Shown piece after piece: positions 6,776 to 16,133 of a DNA stretch of 64,000 nt. This DNA comes from Sunxiuqinia sp963974515 (GTDB lineage Bacteria; Bacteroidota; Bacteroidia; Bacteroidales; Prolixibacteraceae): NCBI RefSeq assembly GCF_963974515.1, contig NZ_CAXBDD010000001.1:1-64000 (forward strand), in the 5' to 3' direction. Position 1 is the first letter of the stretch; every line of letters begins with the position of its first letter. The notes under the pieces are model-generated. The model was not told the origin of the DNA. It ran no database searches and saw only the letters and a program-made list of their open reading frames with translations. Both the position numbers and the translations under genes were made by a program.

Positions 6776-8308
6776 ATGAAGAAAAAAAATAAATCCCTCA
6801 AAATCTTTCGGAAACTACACAAATGGCCCGGAATTGTGATTGCCTTTTTGGCCATTCTTTTTGCCTTGTCGGGAATTGTCATGAATCACCGCCCACTGTT
6901 TTCGACAGTGGATGTCAGCCGGAAACTGTTACCTTCGGACTATCACTATAAAAACTGGAACCTGGCAGCTGTTCGCGGTGGGTTGCCAATCGACTCAACC
7001 CACTTCCTCTTTTTTGGGAACATTGGCGTTTGGCAGAAAAATGGTGATGAGATCCGCGATTTCAACCAGGGGTTTCCAAAAGGGGTTGACCAGCGTAAGA
7101 TCTACCAGATCCGCTCTTTTCAGAACAAACTGTATGCCGCCACTCATTTCGGCTTATACGAGCGGGAGCAAACCAACGGACAATGGCAGAAAGTGCCAAT
7201 CCCGCTAAAAGAAGAACGCCTGACCGACCTGTTCATCAAACAGGACAGCTTGATGGTTTTGAGCCGCCACTACCTTCTAAAATCGGGTGATGGAAATCAA
7301 TTTGAGGTCATTCAACTTCCAAAACCCGTGAACTATGAACGCAAAACGAGCCTGTTCACCACCCTCTGGCAGTTACACAGCGGTGAACTTTTTGGCTTGC
7401 CCGGCAAATTGTTTGTCGATTTACTCGGGCTGGTGACCATCCTGCTTTCGGTAACCGGCTTGCTGCATTTTTTCTTTCCAAAAATTGCCAAACGACGGCG
7501 GAAAAAGAAAAAGGACAACAGCAAACTGACGGCTACCCGGCGCCTCAACCTGCGCTGGCACAACGTCGTTGGTTATGTATTTATCCTTTTTTTGCTGATC
7601 AATACCACCGCCGGTATGTTTTTGCGTCCACCATTGTTGATCCCAATCGCCAATTCGAAAGTAGGGTTGATCCCGGGAACACACCTCGACAACCCGAATC
7701 CATGGTTCGACAAGCTGCGGCGCGCCACTTGGGACAACAACTTAAACAGCTACATCTTTTCAACATCCGATGGATTTTTCCTGGCTGATGAAAAGCTGGA
7801 AGAGCAGCTCATCCCGATGCCTGTTCAGCCACCGGTCAGTGTGATGGGCTGCAATGTGCTGGAACCAATTGGCCAGGGACAATACCTGGTTGGCTCTTTC
7901 AACGGGCTGTTCATTTGGGATATCCAGAAGCAAATTGTCTTGGACGCTTTTAGCCAACAACCTCCGCAAGCCAATAGCGGACGCCCCATTTCGGATCATA
8001 TGGTGGCCGGCTATTTTGAGCTGAATAAGCAAGAGCACTACTGGTTCGACTACAGCCGGGGGATGCTCAACTTTGAAGGAAAGGCAAGCTGGACCATGCC
8101 ACAGGAAGTCTTGGAGAAATCACCCCTGTCGCTTTGGAACACCGCTTTGGAAATACACACGGGGCGAATTTTTGAACACTTGCTTGGCCCATTCTACATT
8201 TTATACGTTCCCCTTTCGGGTTTATGTTTGATCATGGTACTGGTCAGCGGCTTCCTGATTTGGTGGAAAGCTTATCGCAAAACGAAAATGCAAAAAACAA
8301 GCTCCTAA
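6776..8308 (+). CDS. PepSY-associated TM protein with a large extracytoplasmic domain
   Basis: A 510-residue membrane protein. The start FRKLHKWPGIVIAFLAILF followed by SGIVMNH is the hallmark PepSY-TM helix pair with histidines that may bind haem. Further membrane segments lie at about 212-232, 263-283 and 470-495, separated by extracytoplasmic segments of roughly 180 residues each. These have short beta-repeat patterns (FFGNIGVWQ, AATHFGLYE, VGSFNGLFIWD) that look like beta-propeller-type blades. Family members are often electron-transfer or metal-reductase-like membrane proteins. No substrate can be assigned here. The shared operator suggests work under nitrite or nitric oxide conditions. 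Its stop overlaps the stop of the convergent methyltransferase gene by four bases. Confidence 0.7.
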   Translation: MKKKNKSLKIFRKLHKWPGIVIAFLAILFALSGIVMNHRPLFSTVDVSRKLLPSDYHYKNWNLAAVRGGLPIDSTHFLFFGNIGVWQKNGDEIRDFNQGFPKGVDQRKIYQIRSFQNKLYAATHFGLYEREQTNGQWQKVPIPLKEERLTDLFIKQDSLMVLSRHYLLKSGDGNQFEVIQLPKPVNYERKTSLFTTLWQLHSGELFGLPGKLFVDLLGLVTILLSVTGLLHFFFPKIAKRRRKKKKDNSKLTATRRLNLRWHNVVGYVFILFLLINTTAGMFLRPPLLIPIANSKVGLIPGTHLDNPNPWFDKLRRATWDNNLNSYIFSTSDGFFLADEKLEEQLIPMPVQPPVSVMGCNVLEPIGQGQYLVGSFNGLFIWDIQKQIVLDAFSQQPPQANSGRPISDHMVAGYFELNKQEHYWFDYSRGMLNFEGKASWTMPQEVLEKSPLSLWNTALEIHTGRIFEHLLGPFYILYVPLSGLCLIMVLVSGFLIWWKAYRKTKMQKTSS

Positions 8309-9057
8309 GAAGCAGATCGCTCGGCCGACAAAACCAGGGGCAAATGATGCCCGCCAAAGGGCTTTTTATCAAAATTGGCATAGTACTTTATGCGTTCGAA
8401 GCCAAAATGCTGCAGGAGTGTATGCAAATCGTTTTTGCGTAAAGGCAATAGTCGTGAAGCATGAAAAAGTGATTCGCGGGTGCTTTTAATAACCAATTCA
8501 GTATTGAAAATAATCTTTTCGCCTTCAGATTCCGGTAAGTCATACTTCCGGATAAAACTAATTTTTGGCCCGTCAATCAACGGAAGTTCATCAATTTCCT
8601 GATCCAAAATATGATCATAGTTCAGGATTTGAACTAATAACTTGCCGCCAGGTTTCAGCACTTTAGCAACCACCTTAAAGAAACGGCCAATTTCATCAAT
8701 CGAATCAAGATGAACCAGCGTATTCCCGAAGCACAAAACGGCATCCAACGAGGATTGATCACAATACGAATCGGCTTCGAGCATGTTGCCGGCAATAAAC
8801 TGAAGATCCGGAAAATGATTTTCCTTTTGAGCCAAGGCAATCATCTTTTCATTTAAATCGAGTCCGGTCACCTGGCTTCCAAGCCCAGCCAGCTTTTTCG
8901 CCAATTGCCCGGTTGAACATCCAATATCCAGAATTTTCTTGCCATCCAACGCAGCCAGGCTGGACTGCACAAACTCAAGCTGCTTCTCATTCAATGGAAA
9001 TATCTGGTTGTAATATTTGGCGATGGATGAGTAAAAAATTTCCTGATCAATTTTCAT
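8305..9057 (-). CDS. Class I SAM-dependent methyltransferase
   Basis: A 250-residue Rossmann-fold methyltransferase. The longest frame reaches 9150, but I choose the ATG at 9057 (MKIDQEIFYSS), which puts the family's usual N-terminal helix directly before the fold. Motif I KILDIGCSTG is at about 41-50. An acidic residue ending strand 2 (VTGLDLNEKM), a GNML/DAVLCFGNTL motif and a PGG turn (KVLKPGGKLLVQ) follow. Sequence resembles UbiE/COQ5-like small-molecule methyltransferases, but the acceptor is unknown. It lies 130 bases downstream of the LMW-PTP gene on the same strand and may be co-transcribed with it. Confidence 0.82.
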   Translation of the reverse strand: MKIDQEIFYSSIAKYYNQIFPLNEKQLEFVQSSLAALDGKKILDIGCSTGQLAKKLAGLGSQVTGLDLNEKMIALAQKENHFPDLQFIAGNMLEADSYCDQSSLDAVLCFGNTLVHLDSIDEIGRFFKVVAKVLKPGGKLLVQILNYDHILDQEIDELPLIDGPKISFIRKYDLPESEGEKIIFNTELVIKSTRESLFHASRLLPLRKNDLHTLLQHFGFERIKYYANFDKKPFGGHHLPLVLSAERSAS

Positions 9058-9187
9058 AGCGGACGGATTAATTTTATGATTCGCCTGTTCCTGATTCCAA
9101 GCGTTTGAAAATCTAAATATAGGCGTTTTTTCGCTCCGATCATGTTGCACGAAACTTTTAAATGGAATGGAACAACCGTCAATTTAC

Positions 9188-9688
9188 TTATTTACCAGCC
9201 GGGCTTTTATCCCGGATTTCCCAAACAATTCTATTCAGAAGCCCCTGGCAAGCATCTTCCAAAATATCCAACACCAACTCAAAGCCGTCAGCTCCACCGT
9301 AATAAGGATCGGGAACCGACTGGTAACTTTTGGATTTTGCAAAGTCGGTCATTTTATGGATTTTCTTCAGATCATCGAGGTTACGCGCCATTTTCTTTAA
9401 ATCCCATACATTGTTGTCATCCATGCCGACGATGTAATCAAAACGATCAAAATCAACCACCGGATCTACCGGACGCGAAACTGACGTCAGGCGATAGCCT
9501 CTTCGAATCGCATGGCTCTGCATACGGGCATCTGCAGGTTCTCCTTCGTGATACGCCGCGGTTCCAGCTGAGTCGCATTCAACCGCGCTTTCTAAGCCCT
9601 GATTTTCAAGCAGACTGTTGAAAACCGCCTCGGCGCTGGGTGACCGGCAAATATTTCCTAAACAAACAAAGAGTACCTTTTCTTTCAT
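9188..9688 (-). CDS. Low-molecular-weight protein-tyrosine phosphatase
   Basis: A 166-residue cytoplasmic phosphatase. The P-loop CLGNICRS (9-16) is the CX5R catalytic signature: C9 is the nucleophile and R15 binds phosphate. D127 in DPYYGG is the general acid. Length and layout are canonical. There is no neighbouring tyrosine autokinase or exopolysaccharide gene here, so a capsule role is not supported by context. Its substrate could be phosphotyrosine or phosphoarginine proteins. Confidence 0.93.
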   Translation of the reverse strand: MKEKVLFVCLGNICRSPSAEAVFNSLLENQGLESAVECDSAGTAAYHEGEPADARMQSHAIRRGYRLTSVSRPVDPVVDFDRFDYIVGMDDNNVWDLKKMARNLDDLKKIHKMTDFAKSKSYQSVPDPYYGGADGFELVLDILEDACQGLLNRIVWEIRDKSPAGK

Positions 9689-9961
9689 ATCAAACCGCGT
9701 TTATCTACAAAATTAATCCATTCTGAAAATCATAAAAGTGAAGCGCGCAAAAAGTGTCCAATGTTATATTTTTTTAACAATGTACTGCGAAATCGACATT
9801 CGGCGGTGAAATCCCATCCAACAAACACGGATCGCGCTATTTAATCGGCATCTGCAACAATCATAAAAAACTTATTTTCAATATATTAAGAACAATGCAA
9901 GATATCAACAATTTTGAAATCAAAATTAAAATACTCAGATTTGCATTCTGTTTTTTAGAAC

Positions 9962-11317
9962 ATGAAAGATTTTACCGTCGGCAGTGAAGCAAAAATTATC
10001 CTGAACTTTTCGGTCCCATTGGTTATTGGCAATTTATTTCAGAACCTTTATAATATTGTTGACAGCATAATTGTAGGAAATTACCTGGGTAAAGAAGCCC
10101 TGGGAGCTGTCGGCGCCTCATTTCCCATTATTTTCACGCTCATCTCATTGGTTATTGGTGTTGGTTCGGGCGCATCGACTGTTGTTTCGCAATACTTTGG
10201 TGCCAAGCAAATGCACAATGTTGCCAAGACTATCGACACCATTTTCATCTTCTTTCTGGTCTCGTCGCTGATTGTTTCGGCACTCGGAATATATTACAGT
10301 GAGGAGATTTTCAAGCTTTTACAACTCCCCGACGAGATGATGCCTGAAGCCGTCAGCTACATGAATGTTTACCTTTTGGGTATGTTCTTCTTTTTCGGAT
10401 TTAATGGCATTACTTCGATTCTTCGCGGGATGGGTGACGCAAAAACACCCCTTTATTTTATGGTGATCTCCACCTTCAACAACATTGTGCTGGACATTCT
10501 CTTCGTAGTGGTTTTTAAGTGGGGTATCGAAGGCGCCGCCTTTGCGACGGTTGTGGCCCAGGCCATAGCATTTTTTGCCGCGACTTGGTACCTCAACAAA
10601 AAACATCCGGTGATTAAGTTGACCCTTCGGAAATATGTTTTCGACCGGAACATTTTTAAAAGTTGCCTGCGCATTGGCTTGCCCACCGGCTTTCAGCAAT
10701 CGTTCGTCGCTTTTGGTATGATGGCGATTATGGCTATCGTCAATGGTTTTGGAACCAACGCAGTGGCCGCCTATACCGCAGCCATCCGTATTGACTCGTT
10801 TGCCAAAATGCCGGCCATCACTTTTTCCTCGGCCTTGTCGAGCTTTACCGGGCAAAACCTGGGGGCATTGCGCGAGGACAGGGCCAAAAACGGACTGAAA
10901 ATCACGCTTTATTTTTCGCTGATCTACTCGATCTTCATCTCCATCATTATTATCGTTTTCGGAAAGTACCTGATCAAGATGTTCACGCCCGACCCTGCTG
11001 TAATAGCAATCGGGCAGGATTACCTGGTGATTGTTTCTTCGTTTTACCTGCTGTTGTCTGTTATGTTTACGCTTACCGGATTTCTGCGGGGCGCCGGTGC
11101 AACCTTTATCCCGATGCTGACCACCTTGACTGCTCTTTATGCCATCCGGATTCCCTTGGCCTATTTCCTTTCCGATCATCTGGGGGTCAATGGAATTTGG
11201 TGGGCCGAACCCGCCGCCTGGCTTGCCGGAACCATTATCTTGGCGGTGTATTATTTCAGTGGGAAGTGGAAGGGCAAGGATGTTTTTCAGCGATCGAAAA
11301 AGCAGAACACCCTGTAA
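9962..11317 (+). CDS. MATE family efflux transporter
   Basis: A 451-residue inner-membrane antiporter with about 12 membrane segments in two similar halves. The N-terminal IILNFSVPLVIGNLFQNLYN and VDSIIVGNYLGKEALGAVG are the first MATE repeat. The second half begins about residue 240 (LRIGLPTGFQQSFVAFGMM). Members exchange Na+ or H+ for drugs or other organic molecules, and the substrate is not predictable. It stands alone with about 270 bases on each side, divergent from the phosphatase gene. No local regulator was seen. Confidence 0.92.
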   Translation: MKDFTVGSEAKIILNFSVPLVIGNLFQNLYNIVDSIIVGNYLGKEALGAVGASFPIIFTLISLVIGVGSGASTVVSQYFGAKQMHNVAKTIDTIFIFFLVSSLIVSALGIYYSEEIFKLLQLPDEMMPEAVSYMNVYLLGMFFFFGFNGITSILRGMGDAKTPLYFMVISTFNNIVLDILFVVVFKWGIEGAAFATVVAQAIAFFAATWYLNKKHPVIKLTLRKYVFDRNIFKSCLRIGLPTGFQQSFVAFGMMAIMAIVNGFGTNAVAAYTAAIRIDSFAKMPAITFSSALSSFTGQNLGALREDRAKNGLKITLYFSLIYSIFISIIIIVFGKYLIKMFTPDPAVIAIGQDYLVIVSSFYLLLSVMFTLTGFLRGAGATFIPMLTTLTALYAIRIPLAYFLSDHLGVNGIWWAEPAAWLAGTIILAVYYFSGKWKGKDVFQRSKKQNTL

Positions 11318-11590
11318 ATCCCTCTTACTGTCCAGTATCTTTTAGACTTAAATCATCAAATTATAAGTTACTTCTTTAGAATGCCTACAAATTAAAGGCA
11401 ATAACCACTTCTGACTTCCATTTTTTATTTTTCAGCTTATCTTTGTTAGCTTCAAAACTGAATCTGGCTGACTGTCATACAACATTAGGGTATCCAGCTC
11501 AGCCAACAACAATATTTATTATTTTCACGCCTGTTTTTAGGTAATAAAAAATCACTAACCGCAACATCGTTGCACTTAATTTTATAGCTT

Positions 11591-13918
11591 ATGAGTAATG
11601 TTTTCCTTATTGTTCCAATAGCATCCATACTTGCATTGGTCTTTGCCTGGTTCTTCTTTAAATCGATGATGAAGAACTCCGAAGGCACTGACCGGATGAA
11701 AGAAATTGCACAATATGTCAGGGAAGGTGCAATGGCCTATTTAAGGAGGCAGTACAAAGTGGTGGCTATCGTTTTTGCCATTCTTTTCGTCCTGCTTACC
11801 GTCATGGCTTATTTTGGAGTTCAAAACCCATTTGTTCCCATCGCGTTCTTAACTGGAGGGTTCTTCTCTGGTTTGTGCGGCTTTTTGGGAATGAAAACTG
11901 CAACTTTTGCTTCGGCGCGTACTGCCCACGGAGCATCACAGTCGTTAAACAAAGGACTGCAGATTGCTTTCAGAAGTGGTGCTGTAATGGGTCTGGTTGT
12001 CGTTGGTTTTGCCCTGCTTGATATTGCAGCCTGGTACTGGTTATTGAGTGAGGTTATTTTTACGCCGGAACACCTGGCAAACGGCCTTGAATTCCTTGGG
12101 CTCCATTTCGTTCATGGAAGTGCTGATTATGTGGCTAATGGTATTATTACCGAGGCCGGCCAACGTGTTAAATTGATTGAAATTACCGTCACTATGCTTA
12201 CCTTCGGAATGGGAGCTTCTACCCAAGCCTTATTTGCACGTGTAGGCGGTGGCATTTATACTAAAGCAGCCGATGTGGGTGCCGACCTGGTTGGTAAAGT
12301 TGAAGCTGGTATTCCTGAAGACGACCCGCGTAACCCGGCAACCATTGCCGACAACGTAGGCGATAACGTAGGCGATGTAGCTGGTATGGGCGCCGACCTT
12401 TACGAAAGTTATGCCGGTTCGATCCTGGCGACGGCTGCCTTGGGTGCTGCGCTTCCGGCAATTGTTTTATCTGATTTAAGTATCGACCCGGTAAAAGCGG
12501 TTACGGCACCAATGATCGTCGCTGCGATTGGTATTATCCTTTCTATCGTTGGAATATTTATGGTCCGTACCAAAGAATCAGCCACACAAAAAAACCTGTT
12601 GAATGCTCTTCTTATCGGTACAGGTGGAAGTTCGCTTTTAATTTTAATTGCCATGGCCGGAATGGCGTACTTTGGATGGGTAACCTGGGGCGTTTTTGGT
12701 GCTGTGGTTATCGGGTTGGCTGCCGGTGTAATTATTGGACAGGCAACTGAATTTTTCACTTCCGATGAATATAAACCCACAAAAGGCATTGCGGCACAAG
12801 CGCAACAAGGGCCTGCAACAACCATCATCGACGGCCTTGCCGTTGGAATGTATTCAACCTGGATTCCTGTAGTCACCATTGTATTGGGTATTATGGGATC
12901 GTTCTGGGCAGCTGGCGGTGCAAGTCATTTTGCCATGGGTGTTTATGGAATTGGTTTTGCAGCTGTTGGAATGCTTTCAACACTGGGAATTACCCTGGCA
13001 ACCGATGCATTTGGCCCAATAGCCGACAACGCCGGTGGCAACGCCGAAATGGCCGAACTTCCCCCTGCAGTTCGTGAGCGTACCGATGCGCTGGATATGC
13101 TTGGAAACACAACTGCCGCTACGGGAAAAGGGTTCGCAATTGGTTCAGCAGCGTTGACAGCTATGGCGCTTATTTCGGCATACATGGAAGAAGTGCGTTT
13201 GTGGTTTGGCAAAATTGCAAAAGCTGGCGAAGGATTTATTATGAAAGGAGAGTTTGTTTTTTACAATGATGTGGCTCCTGCGGTTGAAGAAGGGATCAAA
13301 GCGGTGAAGATTTCTACGGCTTCGGTCAAGGATCTGGCCGCTGCTTACGATATAACCATTTTCAATCCATTGTTCTTAGGTGGCTTGTTCCTGGGATCGA
13401 TGATGGCCTTTGTGTTTAGCGCCATGACCATGAAAGCTGTTGGTCGTGCTGCCGGGGCTATGGTTGATGAAGTTCGTCGCCAGTTTCGCGAAATTAAAGG
13501 GATTATGGAAGGCACCGCTGTGCCCGAATATGCAAAATGTGTGGAAATATCAACCAAAGGCGCTCAACGCGAAATGTTGCTCCCATCACTGGTAGCCATC
13601 ATTGTTCCTGTGGTGGTTGGTGCATCAATGGGAGTTGCCGGTGTTATTGGGCTTCTCTCAGGCGGCCTAACTGCGGGATTTACACTGGCCGTGTTCATGA
13701 ACAATGCCGGTGGAGCCTGGGATAACGCCAAAAAGTTCGTTGAAAAAGGAAACTATGGCGGAAAAGGCAGCGAAGCTCATAAAGCTGCTGTTGTTGGTGA
13801 TACCGTTGGCGACCCGTTCAAAGATACTTCAGGACCGTCGTTAAATATCTTGATCAAACTAATGACAATGGTCTCAGTGGTGATGGCGGGTTTAACCGTG
13901 ACCTTGAGCTTATTGTAA
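11591..13918 (+). CDS. hppA: K+-dependent membrane-bound pyrophosphatase (Na+ and/or H+ pump)
   Basis: A 775-residue integral membrane protein that hydrolyses pyrophosphate to pump H+ and/or Na+ outward. Substrate-site motifs are clear: KAADVGADLVGKVE, then EDDPRNPATIADNVGDNVGD, and later DAFGPIADNAGGNAEMA. GNTTAATGKG carries Ala and Gly at the two positions that mark the K+-dependent class (the K+-independent class has Lys and Thr there). A hydrophilic insertion of about 50 residues (roughly 530-580) sits between two membrane helices. I recall this in Bacteroidota enzymes, whose characterised Bacteroides vulgatus relative moves both Na+ and H+. Which ion is moved here is not decided. A strong terminator follows. 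Confidence 0.95.
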   Translation: MSNVFLIVPIASILALVFAWFFFKSMMKNSEGTDRMKEIAQYVREGAMAYLRRQYKVVAIVFAILFVLLTVMAYFGVQNPFVPIAFLTGGFFSGLCGFLGMKTATFASARTAHGASQSLNKGLQIAFRSGAVMGLVVVGFALLDIAAWYWLLSEVIFTPEHLANGLEFLGLHFVHGSADYVANGIITEAGQRVKLIEITVTMLTFGMGASTQALFARVGGGIYTKAADVGADLVGKVEAGIPEDDPRNPATIADNVGDNVGDVAGMGADLYESYAGSILATAALGAALPAIVLSDLSIDPVKAVTAPMIVAAIGIILSIVGIFMVRTKESATQKNLLNALLIGTGGSSLLILIAMAGMAYFGWVTWGVFGAVVIGLAAGVIIGQATEFFTSDEYKPTKGIAAQAQQGPATTIIDGLAVGMYSTWIPVVTIVLGIMGSFWAAGGASHFAMGVYGIGFAAVGMLSTLGITLATDAFGPIADNAGGNAEMAELPPAVRERTDALDMLGNTTAATGKGFAIGSAALTAMALISAYMEEVRLWFGKIAKAGEGFIMKGEFVFYNDVAPAVEEGIKAVKISTASVKDLAAAYDITIFNPLFLGGLFLGSMMAFVFSAMTMKAVGRAAGAMVDEVRRQFREIKGIMEGTAVPEYAKCVEISTKGAQREMLLPSLVAIIVPVVVGASMGVAGVIGLLSGGLTAGFTLAVFMNNAGGAWDNAKKFVEKGNYGGKGSEAHKAAVVGDTVGDPFKDTSGPSLNILIKLMTMVSVVMAGLTVTLSLL

Positions 13919-13946
13919 TTATATAAACTATTGACGTAATAATATT

Positions 13947-13981
13947 AAAAAACCTGTGGGCCGACGCTCACAGGTTTTTTT
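13947..13981 (+). terminator. Rho-independent terminator of hppA
   Basis: AAAAAACCTGTG (13947-13958) pairs exactly with CACAGGTTTTTT (13969-13980) around a 10-base loop, and the right arm ends in a run of seven T. It begins 29 bases after the hppA stop codon. The A-tract arm makes it potentially bidirectional. Confidence 0.88.
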
Positions 13982-14054
13982 GTGATTGAATTCCCGCCAA
14001 CAAAATTGTCCGCTTACACACCTGCCTGCGGATTCCGTCGTGGCTGTCAATTCA

Positions 14055-14150
14055 TGTCATTCCTAATCATTTTTATTGTCGTTAATCGTGTCAAAACAAC
14101 TGAATAGCCACCTATTGACCACTGAATGTATTTTTAATGACATGAGGTAA
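14055..14150. repeat. Intergenic repeat element, copy B
   Basis: Starts TGTCATTC (14055-14062) and ends with TGACCACTGAATG, then TTTTTAATGACATGA (14131-14145) and GGTAA. The order and right end match the element at 4131-4226, but the inverted arms are decayed. It lies between the hppA terminator and the following gene. Confidence 0.45.
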
Positions 14151-14214
14151 TCTCGCGGATATTCATTTTTCCTATCTTTAATGGAATCAATATAAACGCT
14201 AATCGACACCAACC

Positions 14215-15735
14215 ATGAAACACTTTTTTTGGCTTCTTTTGTGTGTGCTCGCCACCACGACCCTTGCCCAGCAACCTATCGGGTCCTTTTCTTCGAGTCA
14301 TGATATCGGCAATCCCAGACTTTCCGGCTCAGTTTCGTTCGACGATCAAACACAGGAATACACCCTTCGCGGATCCGGTTACAACATTTGGTTTGAACGC
14401 GATGAATTTCACTTTCTGAACAGCAAGATCAAAGGCGATTTCATTCTCACTGCCAACTTTGCGTTTATCGGAGAAGGTGTTGACCCGCATCGCAAAACCG
14501 GCTGGATGGTTCGTGCTTCGGATGAAGAAAATGCGGCGCATTGTTCCGCCGTTTTGCACGGTGACGGATTAACAGTGATGCAGTGGCGCCTGCTCAAAGG
14601 TGCTTTCATGCGCGATCCGGAAGATCAGCTCGTGGCTCCTAAACCCAACTACCAGATCCTGCAACTGGAACGTTCGGGCAAGACCATGATTTTTCGTGCG
14701 GCACATCCTGGAGAACCACTGCAAATCATCGGATGTCAGGTGATGGAAAACCTGCCTGATGAAGTGCTGGCCGGCCTTTTCATCAATTCGCATAATCCCG
14801 AAGTCATAGAACAAGCCAAAGTATGGAACGTACGAATCGACCAACCGGTTGCGGACGATTATCATCCCGGACAAGAGGGCTGGCTGGGCTGCCGGCTGGA
14901 AACCATGAACGTATTCAGTGGCAAACGAAAAGTGATTTACGAGCAAGACGACCGCTTTGAAGCGCCCAACTGGATGCCTGATGGCAAGAAACTATTATTC
15001 AACAGGGATGGTTTGCTCTATACCATTCCGGTTGGAGGCGGCGAATTGGAACAGCTCAACACCGGCTTTGCCAACCGCAACAATAACGACCACGGCATTT
15101 CCTTCGATGGAAAGCTACTGGCCATCAGCCACCACAGAGAAGGGATGAATGGCGGAGGATCAACGGTTTACGTATTGCCTCTTGAAGGTGGCACACCACA
15201 ACTGGTAACCGAAGAAACACCGTCATACTGGCATGGCTGGGCGCCCAACCACAAAGAGGTGGTTTATGTGGCACAACGCGGTGAAAGCAGCGGGTACAAC
15301 ATCTATAAAAATTCCATCAAAGGCGGGAAAGAAGTGGCACTGACCAACTGCAAACCCGGCGAACATGTGGATGGCTGCGAATATTCGCCCGACGGACAAT
15401 ACATCTATTACAACGGCAGCCAGTCGGGAACCATGCAGCTCTGGCGCATGAAACCAGATGGCAGCGGAAAAGAGCAAATTACCTTTGACGAATACAACGA
15501 CTGGTTTCCCCACATTTCTCCCGATGGTAAATGGATTGCTTTTATCTCGTTTCCCCCGGATATTGAATTCAACTCGCACCCGTCGTACAAGCGGGTCATG
15601 CTGCGGCTCATGTCTACATCGGGCGGAGCCCCGAAAGTGATCGCCTACCTGTATGGCGGACAAGGCACCATCAACGTTCCATCGTGGTCGCCCGACAGCC
15701 AGCAGATTTCCTTTGTCAGCAACTCAGGAAAATAG
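14215..15735 (+). CDS. Exported PD40/TolB-like beta-propeller protein with N-terminal lectin-like domain
   Basis: A 506-residue protein with a signal peptide (about 1-18, cleaved near LAQ). Residues about 20-205 look like a concanavalin-type jelly roll (KIKGDFILTANFAF, KTGWMVRAS). Residues about 225-500 hold several WD40-like PD40 blades with the repeated signature (S)PDG(K/Q) and W: NWMPDGKKLLFN, EYSPDGQYIYYNGS, HISPDGKWIAFIS, SWSPDSQQISFVS. It is probably periplasmic or surface-located, with a carbohydrate or protein partner. It is a relative of TolB by fold only, as no tol-pal genes are near. The specific role is unknown. Confidence 0.75.
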   Translation: MKHFFWLLLCVLATTTLAQQPIGSFSSSHDIGNPRLSGSVSFDDQTQEYTLRGSGYNIWFERDEFHFLNSKIKGDFILTANFAFIGEGVDPHRKTGWMVRASDEENAAHCSAVLHGDGLTVMQWRLLKGAFMRDPEDQLVAPKPNYQILQLERSGKTMIFRAAHPGEPLQIIGCQVMENLPDEVLAGLFINSHNPEVIEQAKVWNVRIDQPVADDYHPGQEGWLGCRLETMNVFSGKRKVIYEQDDRFEAPNWMPDGKKLLFNRDGLLYTIPVGGGELEQLNTGFANRNNNDHGISFDGKLLAISHHREGMNGGGSTVYVLPLEGGTPQLVTEETPSYWHGWAPNHKEVVYVAQRGESSGYNIYKNSIKGGKEVALTNCKPGEHVDGCEYSPDGQYIYYNGSQSGTMQLWRMKPDGSGKEQITFDEYNDWFPHISPDGKWIAFISFPPDIEFNSHPSYKRVMLRLMSTSGGAPKVIAYLYGGQGTINVPSWSPDSQQISFVSNSGK

Positions 15736-15887
15736 GATTGAATTGAATTCAGGATTGGTAAATCAGCAGGGGAAGAGAAGAGGACCTTGAATGATGCTAA
15801 AGCCCCTGTAAAAACAGCGCAGCATGAAGCCCGTCGGACAAATCCAGTCGCAATACCCTTTATGGCGCCTGACTGGCTGTTATATTG

Positions 15888-15943
15888 GTACGAATGCTTC
15901 CCTGCTTGCCAGCGGATCATTCGTACTAGTACGAAAGCTTCCC
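15888..15943. repeat. Direct repeat with perfect 16-bp palindrome
   Basis: GTACGAATGCTTCCC (15888-15902) and GTACGAAAGCTTCCC (15929-15943) are direct repeats with one mismatch. TTCGTACTAGTACGAA (15920-15935) is a perfect palindrome overlapping the second copy. It resembles REP-type intergenic elements. Confidence 0.5.
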
Positions 15944-16036
15944 GACAAACAGGCGGAACGTTCGTAGGGGACTCAAGGGTTAATCGGTTGATTCGCTTGC
16001 GACGGGATTTTTGCCGCTTGCAGCCTTCTGCCTACT

Positions 16037-16120
16037 GGGACCGAAAACTGAACACTTATCCCTATAGTTTCTTGCGGCTGGACAACTTGAAACCCGAAAC
16101 TTGGGATTTGAAACTTGAAA
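16037..16120 (+). repeat. GGACAACTTG repeat, copy 3
   Basis: Blocks GGGAC, ACTGAACACTT, GGACAACTTG (16080-16089), then GAAAC/TTGAAAC-rich tail, in the same order as at 6588-6655. Confidence 0.45.
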
Positions 16121-16133
16121 CTTTCTAAGTAGA

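Larger units (their letters stand above)
15736..16133. other. 398-bp intergenic region with palindromes and repeat
   Basis: No gene was found. It holds a pair of GTACGAAxGCTTCCC repeats (15888, 15929), a 16-bp perfect palindrome (15920-15935) and a third copy of the GGACAACTTG repeat (16037-16120). Confidence 0.6.

Noticed and set aside
10319..11179. 286-codon minus-strand frame within the MATE gene
   Set aside because: Antisense shadow of a clearly coding gene, with no recognisable domain.
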